Assembly (NCBI RefSeq): GCF_004011865.1
Contig: NZ_RKLP01000010.1
Location: 62,001 to 126,000, forward strand
Length of the DNA stretch: 64,000 nucleotides
Reading direction: 5' to 3'
From: Prescottella agglutinans
Lineage (GTDB): Bacteria > Actinomycetota > Actinomycetes > Mycobacteriales > Mycobacteriaceae
Every line of letters begins with the position of its first letter. Within the stretch, counting starts at the first letter, position 1. Shown here in pieces: positions 6,725 to 14,411 of the stretch. The notes under the pieces are model-generated. The model worked only from the letters and a program-made list of their open reading frames with translations, did not search any database and was not told where the DNA came from. Made by a program: the position numbers and the translations under genes.

Positions 6725-7753
6725 GTGCGTGGGGGCAGTGGTGTACTCGAGCCCGGAGGCGACAACGCGCTGGCGATCGCCTTCGGTGTCCTGGGCGACG
6801 AATGGAACCTGTGGATCCTCGGCAAGGCGTTGGAGGGCACCCGGCGGTACCGGGATTGGGCCGGGAGCGGCGAGATCTCGAATTCGGTTCTGACGGGCCG
6901 ACTCGCACGCCTGGTGGAGGTCGGACTGCTCGAGAAGGTTGCCATTCCACCGGGGTCGATGCGGGCGGAGTACCTGTTGACCGACTGCGGGCGGGCGGTG
7001 TGGCCCGTCCTGGCGACGATGTGGTCGTGGGAGCGTCGCTGGGCACCGGACGGCCGGGCCGGGCAACTGCGGATGCGGCATGCCGCCTGCGGCGCCGAGT
7101 TCACGCCGGTCATGGCGTGTGCGGGGTGTCGTCGACCCGCCGGCTTCGAGGATGTCGTGACCAGCGTCGGCCCGAGCGGAGGTTCCCGGCGCAGCGTGCC
7201 CGCGGCGTCGAGTCGCCGGCGCTCGGGTGGGACGCGTAGGCCGTCCCATCTGCCCCACACGATGGAGTTGCTCGGCAACAGATGGTCCGTCGCCCTGCTG
7301 GGTGCGGCATCGTTCGGCGCGATGCGGTTCGGGGAATTCCGCGAGTGGACCGGGGCCTCCTCGGCGATCGTGGCGGATCGGCTCCGGAGTTTCACCGATC
7401 TCGGGGTGCTGAGCGAGCGCCCCGTGCCGGGGCGTGCGGGCCGTGTCACGTACCACCTCACCGGGAAGGGACGGGACTTCTTCCCGGTCGTGATGCACAT
7501 GATCGAGTGGGGACAGTGGTGGTTCCGGGCCCCGGAGGGCAGCGCCGTGCTGGCCCGTCACGGGTCGTGCTCGGGATCGTTCTCGCCGCGCCTGGTGTGT
7601 GGCGAGTGCGCCGGGTTGCTGCAGGCCCGGGAGATTTCCATCGATTCTCCCCAGCCTTCGGCCGAGGTCGATTTCGACTGGTTGTCGGGACCGGGTCGCG
7701 CCGAGGTAACAGTTCGTGGTAGATCTAGTGATCTAGATCACACCGCTAACTGA
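6725..7753 (+). CDS. Tandem HxlR-type transcription regulator
   Basis: A 342-residue protein with two winged-helix HxlR domains in one chain, whereas HxlR proteins are usually single-domain dimers of about 110-130 residues. Repeat 1 (about residues 10-110) has LGDEWNLWILGKALEG and SNSVLTGRLARLVEVGLL. Repeat 2 (about 190-295) has LLGNRWSVALLGAASFGAMRF and SAIVADRLRSFTDLGVL. Each repeat is followed by a similar tail: RH--CG--F-P---C--C in the first and RHGSC--SFSP--VC-EC in the second, suggesting a metal or redox site. GTG at 6725 follows GGGGGAGAGG; an earlier GTG at 6683 is possible. Effector unknown. Confidence 0.8.
   Translation: MRGGSGVLEPGGDNALAIAFGVLGDEWNLWILGKALEGTRRYRDWAGSGEISNSVLTGRLARLVEVGLLEKVAIPPGSMRAEYLLTDCGRAVWPVLATMWSWERRWAPDGRAGQLRMRHAACGAEFTPVMACAGCRRPAGFEDVVTSVGPSGGSRRSVPAASSRRRSGGTRRPSHLPHTMELLGNRWSVALLGAASFGAMRFGEFREWTGASSAIVADRLRSFTDLGVLSERPVPGRAGRVTYHLTGKGRDFFPVVMHMIEWGQWWFRAPEGSAVLARHGSCSGSFSPRLVCGECAGLLQAREISIDSPQPSAEVDFDWLSGPGRAEVTVRGRSSDLDHTAN
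7727..7742 (+). promoter_or_regulatory. CRP/GlxR-like operator
   Basis: AGTGATCTAGATCACA matches the actinobacterial CRP-type consensus TGTGA-N6-TCACA at 15 of 16 places and contains a perfect 14-base palindrome. It overlaps the last codons of the HxlR gene and lies 56 bases before the ligase-like gene start, a position suited to control of that gene. Binding is inferred only from the match. Confidence 0.55.
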
Positions 7754-7797
7754 AGTGACGACGGTCGGGGCGTCGGATCTACCTCAAGGGAGGGCAC

Positions 7798-9465
7798 ATG
7801 GGGAGCCTGAAGCTTCACCCTCGGATCCGCATCGACGAGTACACCGCCTCGGGGGAGTGGACTCGGGAAACGGTTCAGCAACTGTTCGCCGATCGCGTCC
7901 GGGAGCGGGGATCCCAGCTCGCCGTGGTCGATCCCGTCGACAAGGCCGAATACGTCGACGGGTTGCCGCGCCGGGTCACCTGGGCCGAGCTCGCCATCGA
8001 GGTCGACCGCCTCGCGGCGGTCCTCCTCGGGGCCGGGGTGCGGGCGGGCGACGTCGTCGGTGTCCAGTTGCCGAACACCGTCGAGCAGGTCGTCGTCTTC
8101 CTGGCGTCGTGGCGGATCGGTGCGATGGTCTCGCCGCTGCCGGTGCACTCGGTGGAGTCCGAGATCGTGGACGTGTGCAACGAGGCGTGCGTCGGCGCCT
8201 TCGTCACTGCGGGACGAATCGGTTCGAATTCTGTTGCTGCGCGGGTGATGTCGGTGCGTTCGCAGATCCCCACGCTGCGCACGGTGCTCAGCTACGGCGT
8301 CGGTGTCCCCGACGGCGTCGTGCGCATCGGGCACGCGGCTCCCAGCTCGGCCGATGCCGAGCGGGTCGCCGCTCATGTCGCCGCTCACGTCGCCGATCCC
8401 AACGACTGCATCGCGATCTGCTGGACGGCGGGTACGGGGGGAGCCCCGAAGGGCGTGCCGCACGCTCACTACGAATCACTCAGCCTGGCAAGGGTGGTCG
8501 TCGATGCCGCGCATCTGACCGCCGCCGACGTCATGCTCAATCCCTTCCCGATGATGACCGCAGCCGGGATCACCGGCACCCTGCTCCCCTGGTTGACGGT
8601 CGGATGCGTGTTGGTGCAGCACCAACCGTTCGATCTCGGAGTGTTCCTGCACCAGCTCGCCGAGGAAAAGGTCACCTACACGGCCTGCCGGCCGGCGGTG
8701 CTCGCCGCGATCGATCATCGCGACGCGCCCGCCGTCGACCTGTCGACGGTCACCCGCATCGGGGTCGGGTCGGCGCCCCTGGCACCGGGAACCGTGCAGA
8801 CGTGGAAGGACCGCTACGGCGTCGAACTGGTCGGCTACTTCGGCACCATCGAGGGTGTGAGCCTGCTGGCGGAACCGGTGTCGGCGGCGGATCCGGACCG
8901 GCGGGCGCTGCTGTACCCGCGGAACCCGGGCGACTCCCAGGTCAAGCTCGTCGATCCCGAGACCGGTGCGGCGATCGTGGACCGGGGCGTCGTGGGCGAG
9001 CTGCGGGTCAAGGGGCCGACGGTGTTCGCCGGCTACCTCAATCCGGCCCGCGATCGAGACCCGTTCGATGCGGACGGTTTCCTCGAGACCGGTGAGTTGT
9101 TCGTGATCGACGGACCCTGGGACGGCTACCTCCGGTACGTCGACCGGGCCGCGGATCTCATCGTCCACGACGGTGTGCCGATCGGATCGATGGAACTCGA
9201 GATGCTGATCGCCGAGCATCCGTCCGTCGTGGAGGCGGCGGTGGTCGGCTGTCCGGACCAGGCTTCCGGTGAGCGCGTCGTCGCCGTCGTGTCGTGTCGC
9301 CCCGGTTCGGTGCTCAGCCTGGAGGAGCTCGCGGAGTTCCTCGCGGCCCGTGGCGTCGCCCCGGTCGAGATCCCGCAGCGGCTCGTCATCTCCCGGGGGC
9401 TGCCCCGCAATCACGCCTGCAACGTCCCCAAGAGGCTGCTGCGTGAGGAGCTCGGCCGCGGTTGA
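7798..9465 (+). CDS. Acyl-CoA-synthetase-like AMP-binding protein with altered catalytic motifs
   Basis: A 555-residue member of the adenylate-forming superfamily, probably cytoplasmic. The overall order of core motifs is intact but several key positions differ. The phosphate loop is TAGTGGAPKGV instead of TSGTTGxPKGV. The A5 motif reads FGTIE rather than YGxTE. The usual TGD is TGE. The C-terminal catalytic Lys of the PKTxxGK motif is replaced by Asn (GLPRNHACNVPKR). Family members with these losses may be inactive, have shifted chemistry, or only bind ligand. The ATG follows AAGGGAGGGCAC. A CRP-like site lies just upstream. Confidence 0.85.
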   Translation: MGSLKLHPRIRIDEYTASGEWTRETVQQLFADRVRERGSQLAVVDPVDKAEYVDGLPRRVTWAELAIEVDRLAAVLLGAGVRAGDVVGVQLPNTVEQVVVFLASWRIGAMVSPLPVHSVESEIVDVCNEACVGAFVTAGRIGSNSVAARVMSVRSQIPTLRTVLSYGVGVPDGVVRIGHAAPSSADAERVAAHVAAHVADPNDCIAICWTAGTGGAPKGVPHAHYESLSLARVVVDAAHLTAADVMLNPFPMMTAAGITGTLLPWLTVGCVLVQHQPFDLGVFLHQLAEEKVTYTACRPAVLAAIDHRDAPAVDLSTVTRIGVGSAPLAPGTVQTWKDRYGVELVGYFGTIEGVSLLAEPVSAADPDRRALLYPRNPGDSQVKLVDPETGAAIVDRGVVGELRVKGPTVFAGYLNPARDRDPFDADGFLETGELFVIDGPWDGYLRYVDRAADLIVHDGVPIGSMELEMLIAEHPSVVEAAVVGCPDQASGERVVAVVSCRPGSVLSLEELAEFLAARGVAPVEIPQRLVISRGLPRNHACNVPKRLLREELGRG

Positions 9466-9512
9466 CGGCGGCCCGGAACGTGCGTGGGATCGGCGTGTGT
9501 TCGAATGCCCTT

Positions 9513-10253
9513 GTGAGCATCGAGAGCAACGCCAGCGTCCAGTCCGGAACCGATCTGCCCGCCGTCCTCATCGAGGTGTGGTCGGACATCGCCTGCCCGT
9601 GGTGCTACGTCGGGAAGCGTCGTTTCTCTGCTGCGCTCGCCGAATTCCCTCAGCGTGAACGTGTTTCGGTGGTCTGGCGGTCGTACCAGCTCGCTCCCGA
9701 CACCCCGGTCGGGGCGCAGCGGAGCCAGCTCGAGCTCGTCGGCGAGCGCCGGGGCGTGCCGGTCGAGGAGGCGCGGGAGCTCTACCAGCACGTCGCCCGC
9801 GTGGCCGCGGAGGACGGTGTGACCATGGATGTCGACGCCATCATCGCGGCCAACACCTTCGACGCGCACCGGCTGCTGCACCTGGCGGGGGTGCATCGGG
9901 ACGAGCTGCTCGAGGGGCTGTTCCGGGGATACTTCACCGAGGGCAAGGCGCTCGACGACCGCGCCGTGCTGGTCGAGATCGCGGCCGCCGCCGGTCTGGA
10001 CCCGGCCAAGGCGGCCGCGGCGCTGGACGGCGATGCCGGGGTCGACCTGGTGCGCGCGGACATCGAGACGGCCCGGCAACTTCAGGTGTCGGGCGTGCCG
10101 TTCTTCGTCGCGAACCGGCGCCTGGCGGTGTCGGGTGCGCAGCCGAAGGACGTCTTCGCGGAACTGCTGCGTCAGGCGTTCGAGCACGCGGACGGCGCTG
10201 CAGCCCTCGGCGGGGAGGCCGAGGGCTGCACCGACGATTCGTGCGCGGTCTGA
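9513..10253 (+). CDS. DsbA-family oxidoreductase, FrnE-like
   Basis: A 246-residue thioredoxin-fold protein of the FrnE (2-hydroxychromene-2-carboxylate isomerase-like) group, with active site CPWC in DIACPWCYVGKRRF, the cis-Pro loop SGVPFF and substrate-side motif FDAHRLLHLAG. No signal peptide, so it is cytoplasmic. A second Cys pair ends the protein (EGCTDDSC). The GTG at 9513 is preferred; an upstream TTG at 9462 would overlap the ligase stop. It converges with cbtA copy 2, with only one base between stops. Substrate unknown. Confidence 0.85.
   Translation: MSIESNASVQSGTDLPAVLIEVWSDIACPWCYVGKRRFSAALAEFPQRERVSVVWRSYQLAPDTPVGAQRSQLELVGERRGVPVEEARELYQHVARVAAEDGVTMDVDAIIAANTFDAHRLLHLAGVHRDELLEGLFRGYFTEGKALDDRAVLVEIAAAAGLDPAKAAAALDGDAGVDLVRADIETARQLQVSGVPFFVANRRLAVSGAQPKDVFAELLRQAFEHADGAAALGGEAEGCTDDSCAV
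10199..10230 (+). terminator. Hairpin in the 3' end of the FrnE-like gene
   Basis: A perfect 13-base stem (TGCAGCCCTCGGC and complement) with a six-base loop, inside the last codons of the gene and 25 bases before the convergent cbtA stop. It lacks a T tract, but its strength and position suggest a bidirectional terminator for the convergent pair. Confidence 0.5.
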
Positions 10254-10254
10254 G

Positions 10255-11076
10255 CTAGCGGATCGCGCGCCGGCCGGCGCGTTCGGTGAGGAACGCGAAC
10301 GCCAGCCCCAGCGCGAGCCACAGCGCTGCCTGGGTTGCGAGCGACGAGATGCGGAACTGCCACAGCAGGGTGGCGGGGAAGTCCTCGCCCACCTCGTCGA
10401 TCCCGGGCAGCGCGATGTAGCCCACGGCGACCACCACGAGGAACGCCGCGATCTGCCCGATCAGGCGGGCGGACACCAGTTCCTGACTGCGCAGGACCCG
10501 TCCGACGTAGACGGCCGCCGCGACGGAAAGTAGTCCCAGGATCACCGATGCGAGCCACAGCAGGGTTCGCTCGTTGATCGTGTCCGGATCGCCCACCGCC
10601 GGCGGGTTGGCGGGGTACTTGAAGAACGGCACGGCTTCGATTGCGAGCCAACCGCATCCGGCCACCACGATGGCGAGGAGGGGGCCCGCCATCGTGGTGA
10701 ACCGGCGTGCGTAGTGCACGACGACGGCGAAGATCGCTCCCAGCGCCAGGCCGGCGAGCGTCGTCGCGAGGAACAGACCGAACCGCTGCCCGGCGCGGCT
10801 CACGAGGGCGTCGTCGCCGTGTGAGTGCCCCTCGGATTCCTCGGTGGCGGTCGCGTCGTGGTCGTGGGGTGCGGTCTCGGTTTCGCCTGCGTGATGGTCC
10901 GGTTCGGCCGGTGCGGCGGCGGACTCCTCGATCTCGATCGCCGCCTGCACGTGCGGTTCGCCGAGCGTGAACGCGACGACGCCGCCCAGGAGACCGGCGA
11001 TCAGGCCGGCCAGCAGGCCGCGGAGGAGGAGGGTCTCGAGGCTGTCGGTGCTCGTCGTCAGTGTTTTCAATGGCAC
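10255..11076 (-). CDS. cbtA: Cobalt transporter subunit CbtA, copy 2
   Basis: A 273-residue homologue of the CbtA at 2546-3382, with the same first helix (LLLRGLLAGLIAGLLGGVVAFTLGEPHV), a His-rich loop (DHHAGETETAPHDHDA, then GHSHGDD), the PFFKYPANPPAVGDPDTI block and GEDFPATLLWQFRIS. The ATG overlaps cbtB by 10 bases exactly as in copy 1. A cobalamin riboswitch precedes the cbtB-cbtA pair, tying it to B12 status. Predicted cobalt uptake for corrin synthesis. Confidence 0.92.
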   Translation of the reverse strand: MPLKTLTTSTDSLETLLLRGLLAGLIAGLLGGVVAFTLGEPHVQAAIEIEESAAAPAEPDHHAGETETAPHDHDATATEESEGHSHGDDALVSRAGQRFGLFLATTLAGLALGAIFAVVVHYARRFTTMAGPLLAIVVAGCGWLAIEAVPFFKYPANPPAVGDPDTINERTLLWLASVILGLLSVAAAVYVGRVLRSQELVSARLIGQIAAFLVVVAVGYIALPGIDEVGEDFPATLLWQFRISSLATQAALWLALGLAFAFLTERAGRRAIR

Positions 11077-11261
11077 GGCAGACCCAGCAGGTGCCGACCG
11101 TCATGCATCAGTTCGTGCATGTACATGCCACTGCGGGAGATTGCGCCCTGGTCGAATCCGACCAGGTAGAGGGCGAGCATGGCGAGCAGTACGACTGCCG
11201 CGGCGATGAGTGCGACAGCGGCCGAGTCGGCCGACTTGTCGGGTGAATAGGCGATTGCCAT
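11067..11261 (-). CDS. cbtB: Cobalt transporter subunit CbtB, copy 2
   Basis: A 64-residue single-helix protein, nearly identical at its C-terminus (MYMHELMHDGRHLLGLPCH) to the copy at 3373-3567 but diverged in the first 20 residues. The HELMHDGRH and PCH groups are the presumed metal ligands. ATG follows GGAGGCACCG. It is the first gene behind the cobalamin riboswitch at about 11300-11400. Confidence 0.92.
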   Translation of the reverse strand: MAIAYSPDKSADSAAVALIAAAVVLLAMLALYLVGFDQGAISRSGMYMHELMHDGRHLLGLPCH

Positions 11262-11299
11262 CGGTGCCTCCTGGGATTTCGCGTCCCTGTTGGGTTCAT

Positions 11300-11400
11300 G
11301 CGATGGCCGGGTGTCTGGCTCTCGAGGGCGGACCCTCGAACACAGTGGCGCGACCGCTCCGGAATGACACCGGATTACCGTCGGACCATCGCTTCTGTCG
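11300..11400 (-). promoter_or_regulatory. Cobalamin riboswitch
   Basis: On the minus strand the leader of cbtB contains the ordered cobalamin-aptamer elements: GGTGTCATTCCGG, then CGGTCGCGCCACTGT (the conserved GCCACTG core, complement of 11343-11349), a short stem (TCGAGGGTCCGCCCTCGA), and the B12 box AGCCAGACACCCGGCC (complement of 11305-11320). The consensus B12 box is AGCCAGGAGACCGGCC. The spacing between core and B12 box is short, as in compact actinobacterial forms. It ends about 40 bases before the start codon, so it probably controls translation initiation or transcription of cbtBA. Boundaries are approximate. Confidence 0.82.
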
Positions 11401-11405
11401 AGCGA

Positions 11406-11435
11406 ACTTTGACACCCCACAGGTCACGGTGTCAA
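11406..11435 (-). promoter_or_regulatory. Sigma70-like promoter for the cbtB-cbtA copy 2 leader
   Basis: On the minus strand a perfect -35 TTGACA (complement of 11430-11435) is followed after 18 bases by CAAAGT (complement of 11406-11411). A start near 11399 would place the riboswitch at the beginning of the transcript. Prediction from hexamers only. Confidence 0.5.
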
Positions 11436-11456
11436 TCGGTGATCGACACCGTGACC
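11422..11456. promoter_or_regulatory. Inverted repeat over the -35 of the cbtBA promoter
   Basis: Perfect 12-base arms GGTCACGGTGTC and GACACCGTGACC around an 11-base centre. One arm covers part of the predicted -35 box of the cbtBA copy 2 promoter. It may be a repressor operator, or a terminator for mhuD, which ends at 11503 on the same strand. Confidence 0.45.
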
Positions 11457-11502
11457 GAAAAGTCCGGCGTCGGGACTGCATGCCCGAACCGGATGTGGTG
11501 GA

Positions 11503-11817
11503 TCAGGATTCGGACGATGCCGCCACGTCGAGCACGACCTCGAACTCGAGCAGCGACGCGCCGCTCGCGACCGGCTTCGCGCGCTCGCCGGCGTGCGCCT
11601 CGCGGGCCGGGCCGCTCGCCCACGCCTGGAACGCCTCGTCGGACTCCCACTGCGTCACCACGAAGTAGCGGTTGTCACCCTTCACCGGGCGCAGGAGCTG
11701 GAACCCGAGGAATCCGGGGGAGTTCTCCACCGCGTGAGCACGGTTCGCGAACCGCTTCTCCAGTTCGGGGCCGGCGCCCTCGGGCACCTCGATTGCATTG
11801 ATCTTCACGACTGCCAT
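11503..11817 (-). CDS. mhuD: Heme-degrading monooxygenase MhuD
   Basis: A 104-residue ABM-fold protein. The sequence closely follows the M. tuberculosis MhuD (Rv3592) pattern, including VVKINAIEVP, RAHAVENSPGFLGFQLLRP and LLEFEVVLDV. The heme-site residues Asn7, Trp66 and the axial His75 are all present. MhuD opens heme to mycobilins and releases iron without carbon monoxide, as a dimer in the cytoplasm. It starts the conserved block running to the TrmH gene at 23356. It is divergent from the hydrolase at 11843, with only 25 bases between the chosen starts. Confidence 0.93.
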   Translation of the reverse strand: MAVVKINAIEVPEGAGPELEKRFANRAHAVENSPGFLGFQLLRPVKGDNRYFVVTQWESDEAFQAWASGPAREAHAGERAKPVASGASLLEFEVVLDVAASSES

Positions 11818-11842
11818 GGACGCGAGGGTACTCCGGCCGCGC

Positions 11843-12622
11843 ATGTCCTCCCGGGGATCGCGGGCGTCGGCTACCGTCGATCTCGTGTTGCACGACGAGG
11901 GTGGGACCGGGCGGCCGATACTGCTGCTGCACGGGTTGATGGGCAGTGCGCGGACCTGGTCGCGCCACGTGACGTGGCTGCGCGACCACGGCCACGTCTA
12001 CACGTTCGACGCGGCCGGGCACGGCCGACCGATCGACGGCGACCCGACGACGGAACTGTTCGTCGCGGACCTCGCCGCGGCACTGTCCGAACTCGACGAA
12101 CCCGTCACCGTGATCGGCCATTCGATGGGTGCGCTGCACGCGTGGTGCTTCGCCGCCGCCCATCCGGAGCGGGTGCGGGCGCTCGTGCTCGAGGACATGG
12201 CACCGGACTTCCGTGGACGCACCGCGAAGGATTGGGCGGCAATGGTTTCCGCGTGGCCGCAGCCGTTCCCCACCGAGGAGTCGGTGCTGGACTACTTCGG
12301 GGAGGTCGCCGGCCGCTATTTCCTCGATTCGTTCGAGCGGCGGGCCGACGGCTGGTACCTGCACGGCAACGTCGAGACGTTCCGTGACATCTCGGAGGAA
12401 TGGGGCACCCGTGACTTCTGGGGTCAGTGGGAGGCCGTGCGCGCGCCCGCGCTGCTGATCGAGGGGGAGTTCACGATCACCCCGGAGGGGCAGATGCGGC
12501 GCATGCTCGAGGGTCACGACGCCCGCTACGTGTGGGTTGCGCAGGCCGGGCATCTCGTCCACGACGACCAGCCCGAGCGGTACCGCGACGCCGTCGAGGA
12601 GTTCCTGAAGTCGCTCGGGTGA
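11843..12622 (+). CDS. Alpha/beta hydrolase (Rv3591c-like)
   Basis: A 259-residue alpha/beta hydrolase. The oxyanion-hole motif LLLHGLMGSART, nucleophile elbow GHSMGA, an acid residue after LLIEGEF and the terminal His in QAGHLVHDDQP make up a complete triad. The position next to mhuD matches Rv3591c in M. tuberculosis. Substrate unknown. The start is uncertain: ATG at 11843 is used, but a GTG a few codons later (VLHDEGG) would leave more room for the divergent promoters. It converges with mutY, with 15 bases between stops. Confidence 0.85.
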   Translation: MSSRGSRASATVDLVLHDEGGTGRPILLLHGLMGSARTWSRHVTWLRDHGHVYTFDAAGHGRPIDGDPTTELFVADLAAALSELDEPVTVIGHSMGALHAWCFAAAHPERVRALVLEDMAPDFRGRTAKDWAAMVSAWPQPFPTEESVLDYFGEVAGRYFLDSFERRADGWYLHGNVETFRDISEEWGTRDFWGQWEAVRAPALLIEGEFTITPEGQMRRMLEGHDARYVWVAQAGHLVHDDQPERYRDAVEEFLKSLG

Positions 12623-12637
12623 GCGCGGGCGTGGCCG

Positions 12638-13516
12638 TCAGCTGCCCTCGCCCGCCAGCGCGAACAGGCCGTCCTCGGTCTGCTCGATCAACCCGTCCAC
12701 CAGCAGCGAATCCAGGGCGCGGTCCCGCTGGCCCGGGTCGCTGAGCCACACCAGATCGAGTTGTGCGCGTTCCACCGGGTGCGCGCTGCCGCGCAGCACG
12801 TCCATCAGCTTCCCGCGGACCTGGCGGTCGGTGCCCGCGAACTTCTGCACCTTGCGGGGTTCGCCGGTGTACGCGGGCCGGCCCGCCTCCACCCACGTGC
12901 AGCGCGGCAGCGGGCAGGCGTCGCAGTCCGGGGTGCGGGCCGTGCACACGGTCGCACCGAGTTCCATCAGCGCCGCCGAGAACCGCGCCGCGCGTTCTCG
13001 CGTGCGGGGCAGCAGCGCTTCGACATCGGCCATGTCGCGCTTGTTCGACGGATTGCCCTGATCGGCGCGGCCGTGGACGGCCCGGGCGACGACCCGTCGA
13101 ACATTGGTGTCCACCACGGGAACTCGTTGGCCGTAGGCGAAGCACGCCACCGCCCGTGCGGTGTAGTCGCCGATGCCGGGCAGGCTCAGCAGGACATCGA
13201 CGTCGGCGGGGACGACGTCGCCGTGCTCGGCCGCCAGGACACCCGCGCACTCGTGCAGGCGCAGCGCCCGCCTCGGGTATCCGAGCTTGCCCCACGCCCG
13301 CAGGACGTCGGCCTGGCTCGACGCCGCCATCAGCGACGGCACCGGCCAGCGGCGCACCCATTCCTTCCAGATCGGGGCGACCCGGACGACCGGCGTCTGC
13401 TGCAGCATGATCTCGCTCATCAGGATGTGCCAGGCCGTCACGCCGTCGCGTCGCCACGGCAGATCCCGGGCCTGTTCGCCGTACCACCGCAGCAACGCCG
13501 AACTGTCCACCGACAT
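12638..13516 (-). CDS. mutY: A/G-specific adenine glycosylase MutY
   Basis: A 292-residue base-excision repair enzyme removing adenine opposite 8-oxoguanine. Catalytic Glu35 lies in SEIMLQQTPV, the helix-hairpin-helix and Asp in LPGIGDYTARAV-PVVDTNVRRV. Iron-sulfur ligands follow C-X6-C-X2-C-X4-C (CTARTPDCDACPLPRC), one residue shorter in the last gap than the E. coli spacing. The C-terminal domain is short compared with the 350 residues of E. coli MutY. The ATG at 13516 follows GGAGAAGGG. It corresponds to Rv3589 and is divergent from the carbonic anhydrase gene. Confidence 0.93.
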   Translation of the reverse strand: MSVDSSALLRWYGEQARDLPWRRDGVTAWHILMSEIMLQQTPVVRVAPIWKEWVRRWPVPSLMAASSQADVLRAWGKLGYPRRALRLHECAGVLAAEHGDVVPADVDVLLSLPGIGDYTARAVACFAYGQRVPVVDTNVRRVVARAVHGRADQGNPSNKRDMADVEALLPRTRERAARFSAALMELGATVCTARTPDCDACPLPRCTWVEAGRPAYTGEPRKVQKFAGTDRQVRGKLMDVLRGSAHPVERAQLDLVWLSDPGQRDRALDSLLVDGLIEQTEDGLFALAGEGS

Positions 13517-13616
13517 CGAAATTCTCACCCTTCTCCGTGCACCGCTACGGCATTCGTCACAGGAATCTCGGCGATCCGGCTGATACAGCCGGTGGTCGAG
13601 GGTGCACAATTGCCCC

Positions 13617-14243
13617 ATGCCCAATTCCAACCCGATCTCCGCTTGGAAAGCCCTCAAGCAGGGTAACGAGCGTTTCGTCAGCGGTACCCCGCTGCATCCG
13701 AGCCAGGGTATTGCCGACCGCGCGAAGTTGGTCGATGCCCAGCATCCGACTGCGGTGATCTTCGGCTGCGGCGACTCCCGGGTCGCCGCCGAGATCATCT
13801 TCGACCAGGGCCTCGGCGACACGTTCGTCGTCCGCACCGCCGGTCACGTGATCGACAGCGCCGTCCTCGGCTCCATCGAGTACGCCGTCGCGGTCCTAGG
13901 CGTCCCGCTCGTCGTCGTGTTCGGTCACGACAACTGCGGTGCGGTCAAGGCCTCGATCGATGCCCTCGACACCGGGGCCATCCCCGCCGGATTCATCCGC
14001 GACGTCGTCGAGCGGGTCTCGCCGTCGATCCTGATGGGTCGCCGTGAGGGTCTGACCACCGTCGATGAGCTCGAGGGACGGCACGTGGTCGAGACGGGTG
14101 CACTGCTGATGCAGCGGTCGCGGATCATCTCCGAGGCCGTCGAGGCCGGCAAGTGCGCCATCGTCGGCGTCACCTACAAGCTGTCCGACGGTGACATCAA
14201 GCTGCAGAGCGTCGTCGGTGACGTCGGCGAAACCGTCGACTGA
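13617..14243 (+). CDS. canB: Beta-class carbonic anhydrase
   Basis: A 208-residue zinc enzyme interconverting carbon dioxide and bicarbonate. The ligands Cys51 (GCGDSR), His104 and Cys107 (FGHDNCGA) are visible, as is the Asp53-Arg55 dyad. It corresponds to Rv3588c (CanB). A strong terminator hairpin follows at 14257. The ATG at 13617 is chosen over a TTG-proximal alternative because it gives the family N-terminus NPISAWKALKQGNERFV. Divergent from mutY. Confidence 0.93.
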   Translation: MPNSNPISAWKALKQGNERFVSGTPLHPSQGIADRAKLVDAQHPTAVIFGCGDSRVAAEIIFDQGLGDTFVVRTAGHVIDSAVLGSIEYAVAVLGVPLVVVFGHDNCGAVKASIDALDTGAIPAGFIRDVVERVSPSILMGRREGLTTVDELEGRHVVETGALLMQRSRIISEAVEAGKCAIVGVTYKLSDGDIKLQSVVGDVGETVD

Positions 14244-14256
14244 CCTTCCGTCGAGT

Positions 14257-14296
14257 CAACCCCGGAGCGGTGCGTCCGCTCCGGGGTTGCTTGCTT
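14257..14296 (+). terminator. Intrinsic terminator after the carbonic anhydrase gene
   Basis: A perfect 14-base stem (CAACCCCGGAGCGG and complement) with loop TGCGT, followed by CTTGCTT. It begins 14 bases after the stop codon at 14243. Confidence 0.85.
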
Positions 14297-14411
14297 CGGC
14301 GCCCGGCCGGGTGTGATCGGTGCCTCCTGATACACGATCCGGCGGCCCCGGTGGAGCGACACACCGAGGCTGCTGAGGCGGGGACCGGGCGGGGGGAATT
14401 ACGGTTGACTC

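Noticed and set aside
5006-7561. Long minus-strand frame of about 850 codons opposite the two-component genes
   Set aside because: It is antisense to clearly recognisable kinase, response regulator and HxlR proteins, has low-complexity Arg/His/Asp-rich composition and no family motif. It is a high-GC shadow.
7798-9465. Calling the atypical ligase a pseudogene
   Set aside because: The frame is full-length with a good ribosome site, normal codon use and no frameshift; only catalytic residues are changed.
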